Positions 36,672-48,184 are shown, counted from the first letter of the stretch. The stretch is DNA of 64,000 bases from Spinacia oleracea (GCF_020520425.1 NC_079491.1:2480001-2544000); one strand, 5' to 3'. Numbers and translations are program-made. The notes: a model not told the origin generated them from the sequence alone.

Positions 36672-38198
36672 ATGGGTCAAAATTATGTGTTGAAAGAGGA
36701 AGAAAAGGCTTTGGTGCAAGCTGTTGTAGGGAAAGATGCATATAGTTTCTTGATGTCAACAGCATATGATGATTCATTATCAGAATTTAATCCCCCAGGT
36801 GACATTTTAAACCTGCAACAAGGTTTATGTCAAATTGTTGATGGATCTAGTTGGAATTATGCAATCTTTTGGCAAATTGCTAGCTCTAAGAATGGTAGAG
36901 CTGTGTTAATTTGGGGTGATGGGCATTGCCGAGACCCGAAAGCGGTGTTAGCTAGAGAAGGTTTAGATTGTGTTGGGAATGGTAAACTTGGTAAAAATGA
37001 GGCCAAAAAGAGAGTTCTTGAGAAATTACATGCTTGTTTTGGGGGTTCTGAAGAAGATAATTTTGCAGCAACATTAGATAAAGTATCAGATATAGAGATG
37101 TTATATCTTACATCAATGTATTATTGGTTTCGATTGGATTCTTCGTTAGGTCCTGCAAAATCTTTCACTAGTGGTAGGCCGATTTGGGTTTCGGATGTTA
37201 GAAGTTGTTTAGATCATTACCAATCAAGAGCACATTTAGCTAAATCTGCAATGTTTCAGACTGTTGTATTTGTGCCTGTGAAAACAGGCGTTTTGGAGTT
37301 GGGTTCTGTAAGAACAGTTATGGAACAACCTAGTTTGGTGCAAATGGTGAAGACTGTGTTTGGTGAATCACATTCTTTCCAATCAAAAGTAACACCTAAA
37401 GTTTTCGGCCGTGATCTTAGCCTTGGTGGCTCTAGACCGCGATCAATGAACATAAGTTTTGCAGGAAGAATGGAAGATGATGCTTCTTTTTCTGCAGAAT
37501 CTCATGTTGCTGTTAATGGGTTGTCATTGTCACCATCTAATGGGAAGAATACTGAAAACAGTGACAAGAAATTCTGTTCAGAGATCAATTTCGGGGGTTC
37601 AAACCCAGAAAGTGATGAAGTCAGTGAAGAGTTTTTGTTGCACGCAGCTGAGTTAAGAGCACGTAAGAGACCGGTTAGAAGACCTGCTACTGGTAGAGAA
37701 GATGCATCAAGCCATGTTTTAGCAGAAAGACAAAGAAGAGAGAAGCTAAATCAACGGTTCTATGCTTTGAGATCGCTTGTTCCAAATATCTCGAGATTAG
37801 ACAAAGCTTCACTACTTCTTGATGCCATTTCATACATCAATGATCTTCAAGCTAAGATTAATGTTCTTGAAGCTGAAAAAGAGGGTGCTAATCCTAATCC
37901 TAACCCTAACCCTAACCCTAACCCTAACCCTAACCCTAATTCGGATCAAGAAGAACTTCCAATCCCTGAAATTGATTTTCAGGCGAGGCAGGATGATGCA
38001 CTTGTTCATATTAGTTTCCCTCTTGATGATCACCCGGTTTCTAAAGTTGTAAGAACTTTGAGGGAACATCAACTTGTTGCACTTGAGGCTAATGTTAGCA
38101 CGATAGACGATAAAATGGTTCATACGTTCAAAATCCGAGCTCAAAGTGATGGGGCTGAGAGTCTTAAGGAGAAGCTAGAGGCTGCTCTTTTTAAATGA
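36672..38198 (+). CDS. bHLH transcription factor of the JAM (bHLH3/13/17) type, paralogue 1, 508 residues
   Basis: Nuclear MYC-related factor; JAM proteins compete with MYC2 and repress jasmonate responses in Arabidopsis. Domains: a bHLH-MYC_N region at residues about 10-215 ([52 protein letters not shown]) and a [11 protein letters not shown] motif. The basic region near 347 is [16 protein letters not shown], where the DNA-contacting His, Glu and Arg are kept although Glu is Leu two residues after His. A helix-loop-helix to about 395 and a C-terminal ACT-like domain (ALVHISFPL...[11 protein letters not shown]) follow. The start at 36672 is chosen over an upstream in-frame ATG at 36618 because it matches the family N-terminus (MGQ...) and directly follows a likely 5' UTR intron acceptor (TTTATAG). 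The CDS has no intron. It lies 1.9 kb upstream of paralogue 2 in the same orientation. Confidence 0.93.
   Translation: MGQNYVLKEEEKALVQAVVGKDAYSFLMSTAYDDSLSEFNPPGDILNLQQGLCQIVDGSSWNYAIFWQIASSKNGRAVLIWGDGHCRDPKAVLAREGLDCVGNGKLGKNEAKKRVLEKLHACFGGSEEDNFAATLDKVSDIEMLYLTSMYYWFRLDSSLGPAKSFTSGRPIWVSDVRSCLDHYQSRAHLAKSAMFQTVVFVPVKTGVLELGSVRTVMEQPSLVQMVKTVFGESHSFQSKVTPKVFGRDLSLGGSRPRSMNISFAGRMEDDASFSAESHVAVNGLSLSPSNGKNTENSDKKFCSEINFGGSNPESDEVSEEFLLHAAELRARKRPVRRPATGREDASSHVLAERQRREKLNQRFYALRSLVPNISRLDKASLLLDAISYINDLQAKINVLEAEKEGANPNPNPNPNPNPNPNPNSDQEELPIPEIDFQARQDDALVHISFPLDDHPVSKVVRTLREHQLVALEANVSTIDDKMVHTFKIRAQSDGAESLKEKLEAALFK
37890..37937 (+). repeat. In-frame AACCCT hexamer repeat coding for (Asn-Pro)8
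   Basis: Eight hexamers, mostly AACCCT (the first ones AATCCT), lie between the HLH and ACT-like domains. The paralogue has only ANPN at this place. Confidence 0.97.
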
Positions 38199-38480
38199 TG
38201 CTTCAAAATAGGAGAAAGAAAGGTTTTGATTGTATAATTATTCTTTTGTTGTATAATCATAGTTATAACTTATAAGTAAACATATATTTCAGATGAGGTT
38301 TTGTTTTTTTGTTCTTCGTAAAGATATGGTGTTACTGTCTCTTGTCTGAAAGTTGACTGATTCAAACAACACCAGCACAAATTCTATTATGTTCTGGTGT
38401 ACTTTGCCTAGATTTAGGTAGATGTATCCTTGGACATTTTCTTCAAATGAGCAAGAAATATCCTTGGGTGTAAGTCTTAC

Positions 38481-38785
38481 TAAAGATGGTTGTAGGTCCG
38501 GCCGGGTCGGTCGTAAACGGGCCCTGTCCACGTCAAGCCCACTCTGTATCGTGTTGGATTGGGCCGCAAAGTTCAAAATAGGGTCTGGGCCCACGGGCCG
38601 TTGTGCCTTAGTCTAATTTTACTAAATCTAGCGTGCCTTGTCGTGCTTTTTCAGAAAAAGAAAATGCAGCCCAAGCCTGATACACAACCCACGACTTTGT
38701 GCTTGCGAAGCCGTGCTTTTTGTATTGGGTCGGGTTGGGCTTTGGGCCGGTCCGGTTGGGCCGGCCCGACCCATAACCATCTTTA
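38481..38785. mobile_element. TAAAGATGG-type short TIR element, copy 3
   Basis: Starts TAAAGATGGTTGTAGGTCCG and ends AACCATCTTTA. GC-rich body with GGCCGG words, 305 bp, uninterrupted. It lies about 280 bp after the bHLH paralogue 1 stop codon. Confidence 0.7.
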
Positions 38786-40102
38786 ATTCGTCCTCGTCGC
38801 TTGTGTAGGTGTAGAAGTTTAACACCCTTTCCGTGTAATTAATTTGACAAAGATACATCACTAGCTAGTCTCATGTCAAACCGTTTGACCCGATTTGTTT
38901 TTTATCGTTCATTTCGGGCTATTATTGGGACGGTGACGACGTATCGATCACTTCAAGGACAAGCCTTGTTAAACATTTTCCAAAGGTTTAAGTTACACAA
39001 TGACCTTGTTGCGTTGCTTTTACAAAATGCAATTGACAACCCTTCTGGCCTTATATGAGACCTTCGTGCCTAGGCGCATAGCCATACCTGGCTAGTTGCC
39101 TCATGCCATGATAGACCAATTTAAATAATCCTTCAACTTTTATCTAATTTTGGCACTCTTTTTACCATCTTAATCTCTTTAACCCTCAATATTTACACTT
39201 TTTCACTCGTCTCTTCTTTCTCAACTTTTTTCTTATACTCACTTCCTTCTCAATCAATGTTCTCATTACTCTAATCCACATTAAACACATGATTTAATAA
39301 TTAAGAAAAAAAATATTAAAAAAACTGAAGGATTATTCAATTAATTCAAACATTTTAATGATTAAACCCTCTGAAGTTGAATTATTTAATGAAACCCATT
39401 CCAGTGCCATGATATCCTCCAACCCCCAGATTCCAGGACACATTATCTTCTCATTCTCTCTCCTCCTCCTTCCTCAATCCTCATCTCATCTCATCTTCCA
39501 TGGCTTTTTTTTAAAGTTGCTATATTTACACGTAATTTATTCATTCATTCACAACAATCACAAGATGCAGAACTTGTGTTTTTAACTGTTCCACCTGTAC
39601 CTCGTGCTCCTGCTACTTTTTTTTTCCTCTGCTTAAAGCAGAAACACTACCATTAAATTAATTAACAAAAAAACATTAAGAAAACCCCACAAATTTCTTG
39701 AGCCAAAAACCCAGGAAAATTATTCCAAGTGCTTAAGCAAAAAAAGACTGATTCTTTTTTAAACCCTAACTCTTATTTCACATTTTCCAAAGACCCCTTT
39801 TTTTTGCTCAAATAATTGTGGGATTACTTCTACTGAATTTGGGGAATCTTCAATTTTGTTATCCAGGTATATAATCTATTAATCTTCCTCAGTTCTTTTT
39901 TTTTTTAGTGTTGTAAAGACCAATTTGAGCTTGGTTTTATGCTTTGGTTTGATAATTGCTTACTGGGTTTTGATTATGTTACAAATTTGGTGATACCCAG
40001 ATCGGTTTTTCTGTGATTTATTGAGTTTTGCTATGAATTGAAGGGGACTCAGATTGGTAATAAGGTTTAATTTGAGATTTTTGGTATCTCTGGTGACTGA
40101 AA
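38786..40102. other. Intergenic and 5' leader of bHLH paralogue 2
   Basis: No gene seen. A pyrimidine-rich stretch (about 39440-39500) and the following 600 bp probably contain the promoter and 5' UTR of the next gene. No convincing TATA box was identified. Confidence 0.4.
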
Positions 40103-41530
40103 ATGAGTGTAAATTGTGGGATTAAAGAGGAAGATAAGGCTATGTTAGAAGATGTGGTGGGAATTGATGCTTGTAAATTCCTGATGTCTAGAGGTTGTGG
40201 TGAAGATTTTAATACTGATTTTACACCTATTGGTAATGGTATGCTGAATCTTCAACAAGGGCTTTGCCAAATTGTTGATAATTCTAATTGGAATTATGCA
40301 ATTTTCTGGAAAATTGTTAGCTCTAAGAAGGATGGTAGACCAGTGTTGATTTGGGGGGATGGGCATTGCCGAAACCCCCTGAAAGAAGAAGGTAATGGTG
40401 AGACAAGTAAGAAAGATGAGGCAAAGAAAACGGTTCTTGAGAAGTTACATGCTTGCTTTGGTAAATCACAGGGGAGAAATTTTGTTGCTAATTTGGATAA
40501 AGTATCAGATATAGAGATGTTGTATCTTACTTCAATGTATTATTGGTTCTGGTTAGACTCTTCAATGGGTCCTGCAAAATGTTTTACCAGTGGTAGACCG
40601 ATTTGGGTATCAGATCATAAAACCTGCTCAGATCAGTACCAATCTCGAGGTCAGTTAGCTAAATTAGCTAATTTTCAGACTGTTGTGTTTGTGCCTTTGA
40701 AAACTGGTGTATTGGAGTTGGGTTCTGTAAGAATGGTAATGGAGGAGCATAGTTTGTTGCAAATGGTTAATCATATCTTTAATGGTGAACGTGAAGCTCG
40801 ATCTTTACAGTTACAGGCTAAGGCTTTTCCTAAGATTTTTGGGTGTGAGCTTAGCCTTGGTAGATCAAAACCACAACCAAAGTTGGAAGATGATGGTGTG
40901 TTTTCTGCAGAATCTGAATCCCATGTTGGTGGTGGAAGTAATGTGGAAGAAAATGGGAGTAATAAATTGGTTTCGGAGATCAATTTCCGGGGTTTAAATC
41001 CCGAACCAGAGAAAGCAGAAGAACTTCCATTGCAGCCAAAACCCAGAAAAAGAGGTAGAAAACCTGCAAATGGAAGAGAAGAACCATTAAACCACGTCGA
41101 AGCAGAAAGACAAAGACGTGAGAAACTCAACCAACGGTTCTATGCTTTGAGAGCGGTTGTCCCCAACATATCAAAAATGGACAAGGCTTCCCTCCTTGGT
41201 GATGCGATCTCTTACATTACCGATCTTCAAATGAAGGTTAAAACACTTGAAGCTGAAAAGGCGATTGCTAATCCGAATCAAAAACACATGGTTATCCCTG
41301 AAATTGATTTCCAAACAAGGGAAGATGATGCACTTGTTCATGTTAGTTTCCCTTTGGATCTTCATCCTGCTTCAAGTGTTGTAAGAACACTTAGGGATAA
41401 TCAAGTTGTTGCTCCCGAAGCTAATGTTTCAACAACGGATAACACGATTGTTCATACATTTACTATCAGAACTCAGAATGGTGGTGCTGAGAATTTGAAG
41501 GAGAAGCTTCAAGCTGCACTTTCACTGTAA
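40103..41530 (+). CDS. bHLH transcription factor of the JAM (bHLH3/13/17) type, paralogue 2, 475 residues
   Basis: Same architecture as its upstream tandem neighbour. bHLH-MYC_N region ([43 protein letters not shown]), IFGCELSLG motif, then a basic patch [16 protein letters not shown] consensus basic region [16 protein letters not shown] near residue 330, the helix-loop-helix ([20 protein letters not shown]) and a C-terminal ACT-like domain ending [11 protein letters not shown] follow. It is closer to the Arabidopsis bHLH3/JAM3 consensus than paralogue 1 in the DNA-binding segment. Length fits the family (about 460-510 residues). CDS without introns. Role inferred from the family: E-box/G-box binding, JAZ interaction and dampening of MYC2 targets. 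Confidence 0.94.
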   Translation: MSVNCGIKEEDKAMLEDVVGIDACKFLMSRGCGEDFNTDFTPIGNGMLNLQQGLCQIVDNSNWNYAIFWKIVSSKKDGRPVLIWGDGHCRNPLKEEGNGETSKKDEAKKTVLEKLHACFGKSQGRNFVANLDKVSDIEMLYLTSMYYWFWLDSSMGPAKCFTSGRPIWVSDHKTCSDQYQSRGQLAKLANFQTVVFVPLKTGVLELGSVRMVMEEHSLLQMVNHIFNGEREARSLQLQAKAFPKIFGCELSLGRSKPQPKLEDDGVFSAESESHVGGGSNVEENGSNKLVSEINFRGLNPEPEKAEELPLQPKPRKRGRKPANGREEPLNHVEAERQRREKLNQRFYALRAVVPNISKMDKASLLGDAISYITDLQMKVKTLEAEKAIANPNQKHMVIPEIDFQTREDDALVHVSFPLDLHPASSVVRTLRDNQVVAPEANVSTTDNTIVHTFTIRTQNGGAENLKEKLQAALSL

Positions 41531-43045
41531 AATACCTTGATGTTTGCAGTAATGAGTAAAAATACTTTCCCTTTTGAAGTTTTAATCTTCTTCTTCATCT
41601 ATTGATCTATGTGTATCTGGTGTTGGTTATAGTTTTTGTTATATATTAATTTATCATGTATGATTTACCTTATATATTTTGATATGCATACCTGGTATAT
41701 GACTAGCTACATGGCCCATATCCCACTTAGGCTCCGTTTGGTAGGGTGTAAAACGTTTTCATGGATAACGATTTCCCCCTTTTTAATCATTTCACGTTGT
41801 TTGGTTTGGCAAGGAATGGAAAACAATTTCCCATAACTCCCTCCCTCTCGCTTCTTCCCTCGAATGATTCTGATTAAACCTCTTGGATATACAAAGTCCG
41901 TTTCCTAGACACTTATTCTTCAAGCACTCTTTTTTCACTATAAACTGTAACCTCCCATGATTTTGCAGGTAATGAATAAACAGAACGAAAGGAAAATCGT
42001 TTCACATCTGATCATTTCTGATATTGTTTTATTTTTGCATATCTACTGGTATGGTGTTGTTCTCTTCACCTTGTCTTGGTCTGATTTATCTAGTTTCTGG
42101 TATGGTCTGATGTGGTCTGGTTTTGTCCTGATTGTTTTTTGTGAGTGTTTTTTGCTTTTTATGGTTTGGTCTGATCTGATATGATTTTTCGGTCTGATCT
42201 AATAAGCAATAAGAAATAAGGTGTAGAGAATAGAGGATCAGCCTTTGCTATCTTCTGATAATTCCTTATATTCTTGACCTTTGCTTTCTAACTGAAGTAG
42301 GCCGCAACTGATCAAGTATGGCCGAGCCTGAATGGCTTTGGCCGACTGTCAGGCCTGAAATTTTGTCAGGCTCAATTTACCGGGCTGAAACCCGTGAAAT
42401 GATCATCATTCATCAGCTCTGAAGCTGTACCATCAATTCTAGGTATTGGCATGGCAACATTGAATCTGAAGTTTCCTCTGTTTGAAAGTAAGGGTATGAA
42501 AAGAGTACGCAGACATCTGAATTCTGAAGTAAGACCTGATACTTCACTTATTTTGGCAACTGATTTTCTGGGTTATGCATCATACATGTGTAAAACCTTT
42601 TAATTGTAAAGTCTCGTGTTTTACTGGTAAATCTTACATAGTACAGTGTTGTGAAATCAAGAACGGCGTTCGCTTTGTTGCGTAAATCTGCACCTTAATG
42701 TAGTCATATAAAGCTTCTTCTCAAGGAAAATGTGATTTTCTGTTTCAGTTTCTCCCTGTTTTTATGGTCAAATTATAATGCTCACTTGCTCTTGAAAGAA
42801 TTTTCCTATACAAGAAAAACATTGGTTTGGTGTTGAAAAAAAATGTTGGTATGAACTTGAATTGGTCCTTTTATTGATTAGTAAAATCAGTTGAACACTA
42901 TGGAGTCTAAAATTCATCATCAAGTGTGATATTTTACCACACTTTTCATGATCCAGTTTTCTGTAACTCTCCGTTTTAAAGGTATAAGGGACTTTATAAT
43001 ATGAAAGGTCAAGTTATATTTCTAAACAAACAGAGTATGAAAGGT
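41531..43045. other. Intergenic DNA
   Basis: No gene seen. A lone MITE-like end (CTCCGTTTGGTAGGGTG near 41732) resembles the terminus of the element at 641. GC-richer words around 42300-42400 (GGCCGAGCCTGAATGGC) look like a diverged TAAAGATGG-type repeat. The rest is AT-rich. Confidence 0.4.
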
Positions 43046-43419
43046 TAAAGATGACGTTGTGTCAGACTGGCCAGCACGGAAAAAGTACGGCCCTACACAG
43101 GCACGAAGTCATGGTTTATGAGATGGGAATGCATTTTATGTGTGGTAGAAGTACGACAAGGCCCGGCGCGGCAACACTTTACATTGATTTAAATTTGGCT
43201 TAGCAAACACGAACACACGACATGAACGACAATGCCTGACATGAACCCACAGTATGGCCGACGGGAGGGCAAGTGGGTTTAGGCGATGCCTGGGTCGCCC
43301 TTTCGGAAGTTTTAGTCCGGTACAAAACAAATAGGATTGGTGTAGGCCGTACCCATTTAGACCTATGACATGAGGGCTCGACACCAAATACAGTCTGCCA
43401 CGACCCACAACCATCTTTA
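43046..43419. mobile_element. TAAAGATGG-type short TIR element, copy 4
   Basis: Starts TAAAGATGACGTTGTG and ends ACAACCATCTTTA. GC-rich body of 374 bp. 43420-44060 shows nothing further. Confidence 0.6.
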
Positions 43420-44380
43420 TAAAAGAACATGAAACACGTACACATAACATAATGACTTAAGCTACGATTATCATTTAATTAGCAGATTATCCAAGTTGGA
43501 GTCTAATTGTAAACCTATTCGAGTTGCAACTTTAACGTTTTGTTTAGGATAGTTATAGAGATTCACGACGAACAATGATAGTGCTAAATTGCAAATAATG
43601 TAGACGAAAATCAATCCCGGAACTCGGGAACAACCGTACAAGTGTAGTACACTAGTACGGACTACCTTGAAGAGTTCACAAACTAAGCTTTAATCTTTAT
43701 GATTGTTGTTCAACAACTAGATCATATGGTGATTGGTGTCCTTGTTTGCTTTTAACAATGTTTAACCGACCAGTAATAATACTTAATAGTCCAAACTTTA
43801 CCTTTTAGAATTTAGAGTTTTAGTCCATACTACACTCTACACTTGTACATGTTACAACACTGCCGCGCTTTGTTCCGTCTAACGATGTTAGGAATTTTCA
43901 CCGCCCAAAAGTTGGTGAAAATTCATGTTTGTTGAGAAACACAACATTTTAGGTGAAAATCTATACTCATTTGTTTAATCTCTTTCTCCAAATTAATCTC
44001 ATCAACTTCACCTTGCACTCGGATATACTTAGAGTTAGATAAATTATATAAGAATTAAGAATTCGACTCATCCTTAGGGCTAATTCGGATTTGGGGCGAC
44101 TCGGGTATACTTAGAGTTAGATAAATTGTCAGACTCAATCACAACTGAACCAACAGACAATTGGTGCCTACTTTCCTTTTAGCTATTGAATACTAATAGT
44201 TACATGTACAATATAGTGGGAAAAGAGAGGGTAAAACAGACTTTCTTTATTGTAAAAAAAGAAGATGATGAACATGCGCAAACGAAAAGTGGGAAAAACT
44301 CCGATGACGAACAATTATTAAACTATTAGTTACTATATGAACTTAAAAACATACAATTTGCCCCCCCTTAAATGACTACT

Positions 44381-44553
44381 ATTTTTTTTTTTGGTATTAG
44401 CACCCGGTTCACCCTTACGGCTACTCCGGATTCGGGGCGAGTTCTGATTGGATAGGTTCCAGTCCCCTCCCAATTGTTGTTGCCGAGGATCGAACACGGG
44501 TCCTCCCTACCAAGTTCAGCCTCAATCACCACTGAACCAACAAACAATTGGTA
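44381..44553 (-). mobile_element. tRNA-derived SINE (family 2, copy 1)
   Basis: On the minus strand: A box TGGTTCAGTGG, B box GTGTTCGATCC, body ending GGGTGAACCGGGTGCTAATA and an A tail. It is flanked by TTAAATGACTACTATT copies at 44368-44383 and 44554-44569. A shortened relative with an internal deletion lies at about 44060-44165. Confidence 0.8.
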
Positions 44554-44569
44554 TTAAATGACTACTATT

Positions 44570-44724
44570 ATTTTTTGGTGTTAGCACCCGGTTAACCCTT
44601 AGGGCTAACCCAGATTCGGGGTGGATAGGTTTCAGTCCCCTCCCAATTATTGTTGCGCGAGATCAAACACGAGTTCTCCTTACCAAGTTCAGTCTCAATT
44701 ATCACTGGACCAACATGCAATTGG
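44570..44724 (-). mobile_element. tRNA-derived SINE (family 2, copy 2), tandem with copy 1
   Basis: Same A box region and body as copy 1. It is flanked by TTAAATGACTACTATT (44554-44569) and TTAAATGACTACTGTT (44725-44740). The two SINEs thus share the middle copy of the target duplication. Confidence 0.8.
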
Positions 44725-45019
44725 TTAAATGACTACTGTTATAAATTTATAACATAATATATTAGTTAGTTTGATTTAGTTAATGTGGGATAATTCAGTC
44801 TAACCGAGTAACCGTGTTTCAATTGGTATTTACGTACTGTTGAATGATTCCACTGCGTATATTTCTCCTTCAAACCTGTCAAAAGTGTCAATTAAAACAA
44901 CTAACCTCAACACCTAAACTTTAGTCAACCACTTCCTACATTATAATAACATAAAAGTCAATGCAATCCATTCCCATTCATATTTTCACATTTATTATAG
45001 TCGTACCATTCCGTGCACC

Positions 45020-45029
45020 ATATATATAT
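45020..45029 (+). promoter_or_regulatory. Candidate TATA box of secreted-peptide gene 1
   Basis: ATATATATAT, about 155 bp before the ATG at 45185. Confidence 0.4.
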
Positions 45030-45184
45030 GCCATAACTACATAAACTACTTATTCATATTTGCATATCCAAATAAGAAAAACCCAATTAACAAAAACAAA
45101 TCGATCTTGCATAGTTTTGTTACATTCTTAATTTAATCAAAAGTTCAAAACATTGTGTTTAGTGCAAGATAATCATTAATCAAC

Positions 45185-45508
45185 ATGGGTTTTGCTCAAA
45201 GAAGGGGATGTAATTGTGTTATAATGCTTACAATAATTATGTTCATGTTTTTGGCAATGAGGTTTGATGGAGTTGAAGCAATGAGACCATTGAAAGAAGA
45301 TAAAAATTCAAAATGGTTGTTGTTTGAGTCATTGCCTAAGGGTCCGGCACCGGTTTCAAAATCTAGCCCATGCACTTTCATCCCCAAGGGTGGTGGCAAA
45401 GGCCGTTGCGCCATGGAGGTCAATTTTTCCGGTGGTGGCACACGGCATACACCGGTGGTGGCTCCACCATCGTCGCCTAAGGACAATGTTATCGTGAAGG
45501 GTGGTTAA
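45185..45508 (+). CDS. Small secreted peptide precursor 1, CTNIP/SCREW-like
   Basis: 107 residues: signal peptide of about 31 residues (hydrophobic IMLTIIMFMFLAM, ending GVEA), then MRPLKED, a variable linker, and a conserved-looking block GPAPVSKSSPCTFIPKGGGK followed by GRC. A Gly/Pro/Ser-rich tail ends VIVKGG. Two cysteines separated by a Gly/Lys-rich spacer with a C-T-x-I-P motif resemble the CTNIP/SCREW phytocytokines (ligands of the HSL3/NUT receptor kinase), as recalled from the literature. A related possibility is another defence-peptide family such as PIP or IDA-like. Single exon. The motif identity, and hence the function, is inference. The 3' half is duplicated directly downstream. 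Confidence 0.65.
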   Translation: MGFAQRRGCNCVIMLTIIMFMFLAMRFDGVEAMRPLKEDKNSKWLLFESLPKGPAPVSKSSPCTFIPKGGGKGRCAMEVNFSGGGTRHTPVVAPPSSPKDNVIVKGG

Positions 45509-45596
45509 TTAAGTTTTGCTGATTGCTTGAGGTGAATTGAAGAGTCGTGAACTTTTTTTGTTTATTTTTTTCTTCCCTTGTTGGAAGTTGGGGAGG

Positions 45597-45787
45597 GTCG
45601 TTGCGCCATGGAGGTCAATTTTTTCGGTGGTGGCACACGGCGTGCTCCGATGGTGGCTCCACCATCCTCGCCTAAGAATAATGGTATCGTGAAGAGTGAT
45701 CAGGTTTTCCCCAGAGCTTGAGGTGAAATGAAGAGTCGTGAACTTTTTTGTTTATTTTTTTTCTTCCCTTGTTGGGAAGTTGGGGGG
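45597..45787 (+). pseudogene. Partial tandem copy of the peptide 1 gene (3' half)
   Basis: Offset of about 195 bp relative to the gene. It repeats the region from CGTTGCGCCATGGAGGTCAA to the 3' UTR word AGAGTCGTGAACTTTTTTTG. It lacks the signal peptide, the R-x-L-K segment and the CTFIP motif, so it cannot make the peptide. Confidence 0.88.
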
Positions 45788-46984
45788 AGGGCTAAAGGGG
45801 GGGTTGGTGAGGTGTAAGGTAAGGTAACGACCTTACAAACTTCGTATACGACTAACTATTTCAATAGTGTAAATGGAAACATGTATAGATTTGAAGAATT
45901 GATTTTAACACATACATTATTCTTTTGTTCTTTTAGTTGGTAAAATAGTGGGACCTTTTTAGTAGGTGTTTAAAATATGTATCTTGTTTTGTATTTATGC
46001 ATTTTAATTGAATGTCAATTTCCGACATCCATATTTATTTAACAATGTTATGAATTTTAGATGTCGTGTTCTATCCCAAGCCAGTATACTTTATAAGATC
46101 GAAGGATGTTCAACGGTAAATTAAAACACCCTAATATGTAAGTGATATTTTATGGATTAGATCTTAATAGTCATTGATCGAGTGTATCCATCCGTCATTT
46201 TCTCCTTAAAATATATGATATGTACGTCCTTAGCTCCTGATCCCCTATCAAAAGGGGAAAAAAGAAAAAAGTGTTGTGTTCTAGTCCGATCTAACTTAAC
46301 GTATTTAGATAGTCAGATTCGTGTCTTGTTTGAACAAAGTTTCATAATTTCCCTTTCGTCCTTGTTCATTTCTACTTTAGAAACCCATTTAGTTATTTCC
46401 ACTGCACGTATATCAAAAAACAAAATACGGATAATAATTCATTTTGATATGAAAACTACTAAATAAACTCGGTTTCCTTACTACGTCACCAGTAAAAATT
46501 GAGACGATATCATATACTTCGTATGTAGTACTTCTTTATATATGTTTTTCGTAATCACTTACCTAGACACAAGATAGAAGTCATAAAACACGTCTAAAAT
46601 CATACGTGAAAAATCTTATGATAAAAGCATGCATAGACTAAGTCAATTGTTTTAAAACCTTTCTAATTTAAGCATGAAATCTTTCAATTGAACTACAATA
46701 AAATAATTATAAGCACCAACCTAAAGACGACTAATGAAGCAAATGTTAATTAATCTTAGGTCAACTTTGTAGTATGCAATTCAATACTTTGAAAGGAATA
46801 TTGTTTTGAATTCTTTTTGTCGGGCAACTTAAAAAGAAAATAAAGGATGTGGTATTAATTGCATACGTTAGATGACGTAATTTTGTAGGGTGAAAAGAAG
46901 CAATATTAATATTGTCAAAAAAAAAACAACATAATTTTGAAAATGTACGTTGGTGAGGCGGCATGCTGTGATGTGTTTGCTACA
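45788..46984. other. Intergenic DNA
   Basis: No gene seen. The open frames here have no protein-like features. Confidence 0.4.
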
Positions 46985-47186
46985 TGTACCATTTATTTAA
47001 AAAAGAGTACCATTTCATTTTTAAAAAAAAGTATTATTTCGTTAAACAGAGTACCATTTCGATAAAAATATGTACCATTTCATTAAAAAGAGCACAATTT
47101 CATAAAAACCAGAGTACCATTTCGCTTAAAACATGTACCATTTCATTGATTTTGGCGCTGTTATGTTTTTACAAAAACATAACAGC
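46985..47186. repeat. GTACCATTTC minisatellite ending in a 14 bp palindrome
   Basis: Seven imperfect units of about 25-27 bp with GTACCATTTCATTAAAA-like consensus span 46985-47152. Then GCTGTTATGTTTTT (47157-47170) and its exact inverted copy (47173-47186) follow with a 2-base centre. Confidence 0.85.
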
Positions 47187-47876
47187 CTGCGATTTTGACT
47201 TCCTCTAATGTTGAACAAGATATAATTTGCTGGATGTAGACAGAAGTTACCCATTCTCGTTTGGCCCAAGCCCAAGCCCATATGTTGTAGGAATTTGGTA
47301 TTTGGGTCGTTATTGACTTATTGAGGTAGGAATTTGGTATACCTGTTTTTTTTTTGTTTTTTTTCATGAGTATATATTTTATAAAAGATGTACGGAGTAA
47401 CATTTTTAAGAGTATTTTTTAAAGATGTAATATTATTTTTCATTTTTTTTGTAAGATAGGAGTAATTTTTTTGAAGTTGTCGATCGAGGTTTAATTTATT
47501 TTTGAATTTAAACGAGTTTTAAAACAGTGTTGTTCATATATTCAGACATAAAATAACTTGAATACAAAGAAAAGTAAATTTAATATCTCACATTTTTCTA
47601 TTGGAACATTAAATTTTTGTTCCAATATTAGAATTTTGATAAGAGTGAAAACATTATAAAAAAAACATAATTTTCCTTGTTTAAATAAAAAAAATAGAGG
47701 AATCTCAATGCAAATTAATTAGTCATTAGTGTAAAAAGGCAAACGTAAATAACAAAAAAAAAAAAAAACAGAGGGAGTAATATATTTATTTGTAAGTTTT
47801 TTTACTGTGTTTAGTCACTAAAGTTCAAATGGTGCAAGTAAATAAGAACATACGGAGCATATAGGAAGTACTCCGT
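47187..47876. other. AT-rich intergenic DNA
   Basis: No gene seen. An A-run followed by CAGAGGGAGTAAT near 47770 looks like a single Stowaway-type end. Confidence 0.4.
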
Positions 47877-48184
47877 CACTACAAAATTATGCATCAATAA
47901 GAGATGGATTTTGAGACGGATTTAATAAACATCTCAAACTTGAGACGGATTACTAAATTTTGTCTTTAAACAAAAATTGAGATGGAATTGTATATGGAGT
48001 TTCAAAAATTTCGTCTCAAATTTGTAATGAATTTGCAAGAATTCCGTCTCTAAAACTTTTGAGACGCAATCTATAGAGACGCCCTATTTCCTTATCAAAT
48101 CTGTCTCTAAGTATCATTTTGAGACGAATTTGACATAATTAGAGACGAAATTGCTCGTCTCTATAAAATGATTATTTTGTAGTG
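47877..48184. mobile_element. CACTA-type MITE
   Basis: Begins CACTACAAAATTATGC and ends ATTATTTTGTAGTG. CGT flanks both sides (47874-47876, 48185-48187), the 3 bp duplication of En/Spm elements. The interior holds repeated GAGACGGATTT / AAATTCGTCTC words as subterminal repeats. Confidence 0.88.

Noticed and set aside
37890..37937. Interstitial telomere sequence
   Set aside because: Only eight hexamers, in frame inside a coding region and of the CCCTAA rather than plant CCCTAAA type; a coding microsatellite is the simpler reading.
44390..44725. tRNA genes, because A and B boxes are present
   Set aside because: No cloverleaf or acceptor stem; bodies, A tails and target duplications show SINEs.
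46985..47152. CRISPR-like array
   Set aside because: Units are imperfect, without uniform spacers, and the genome is plant nuclear.
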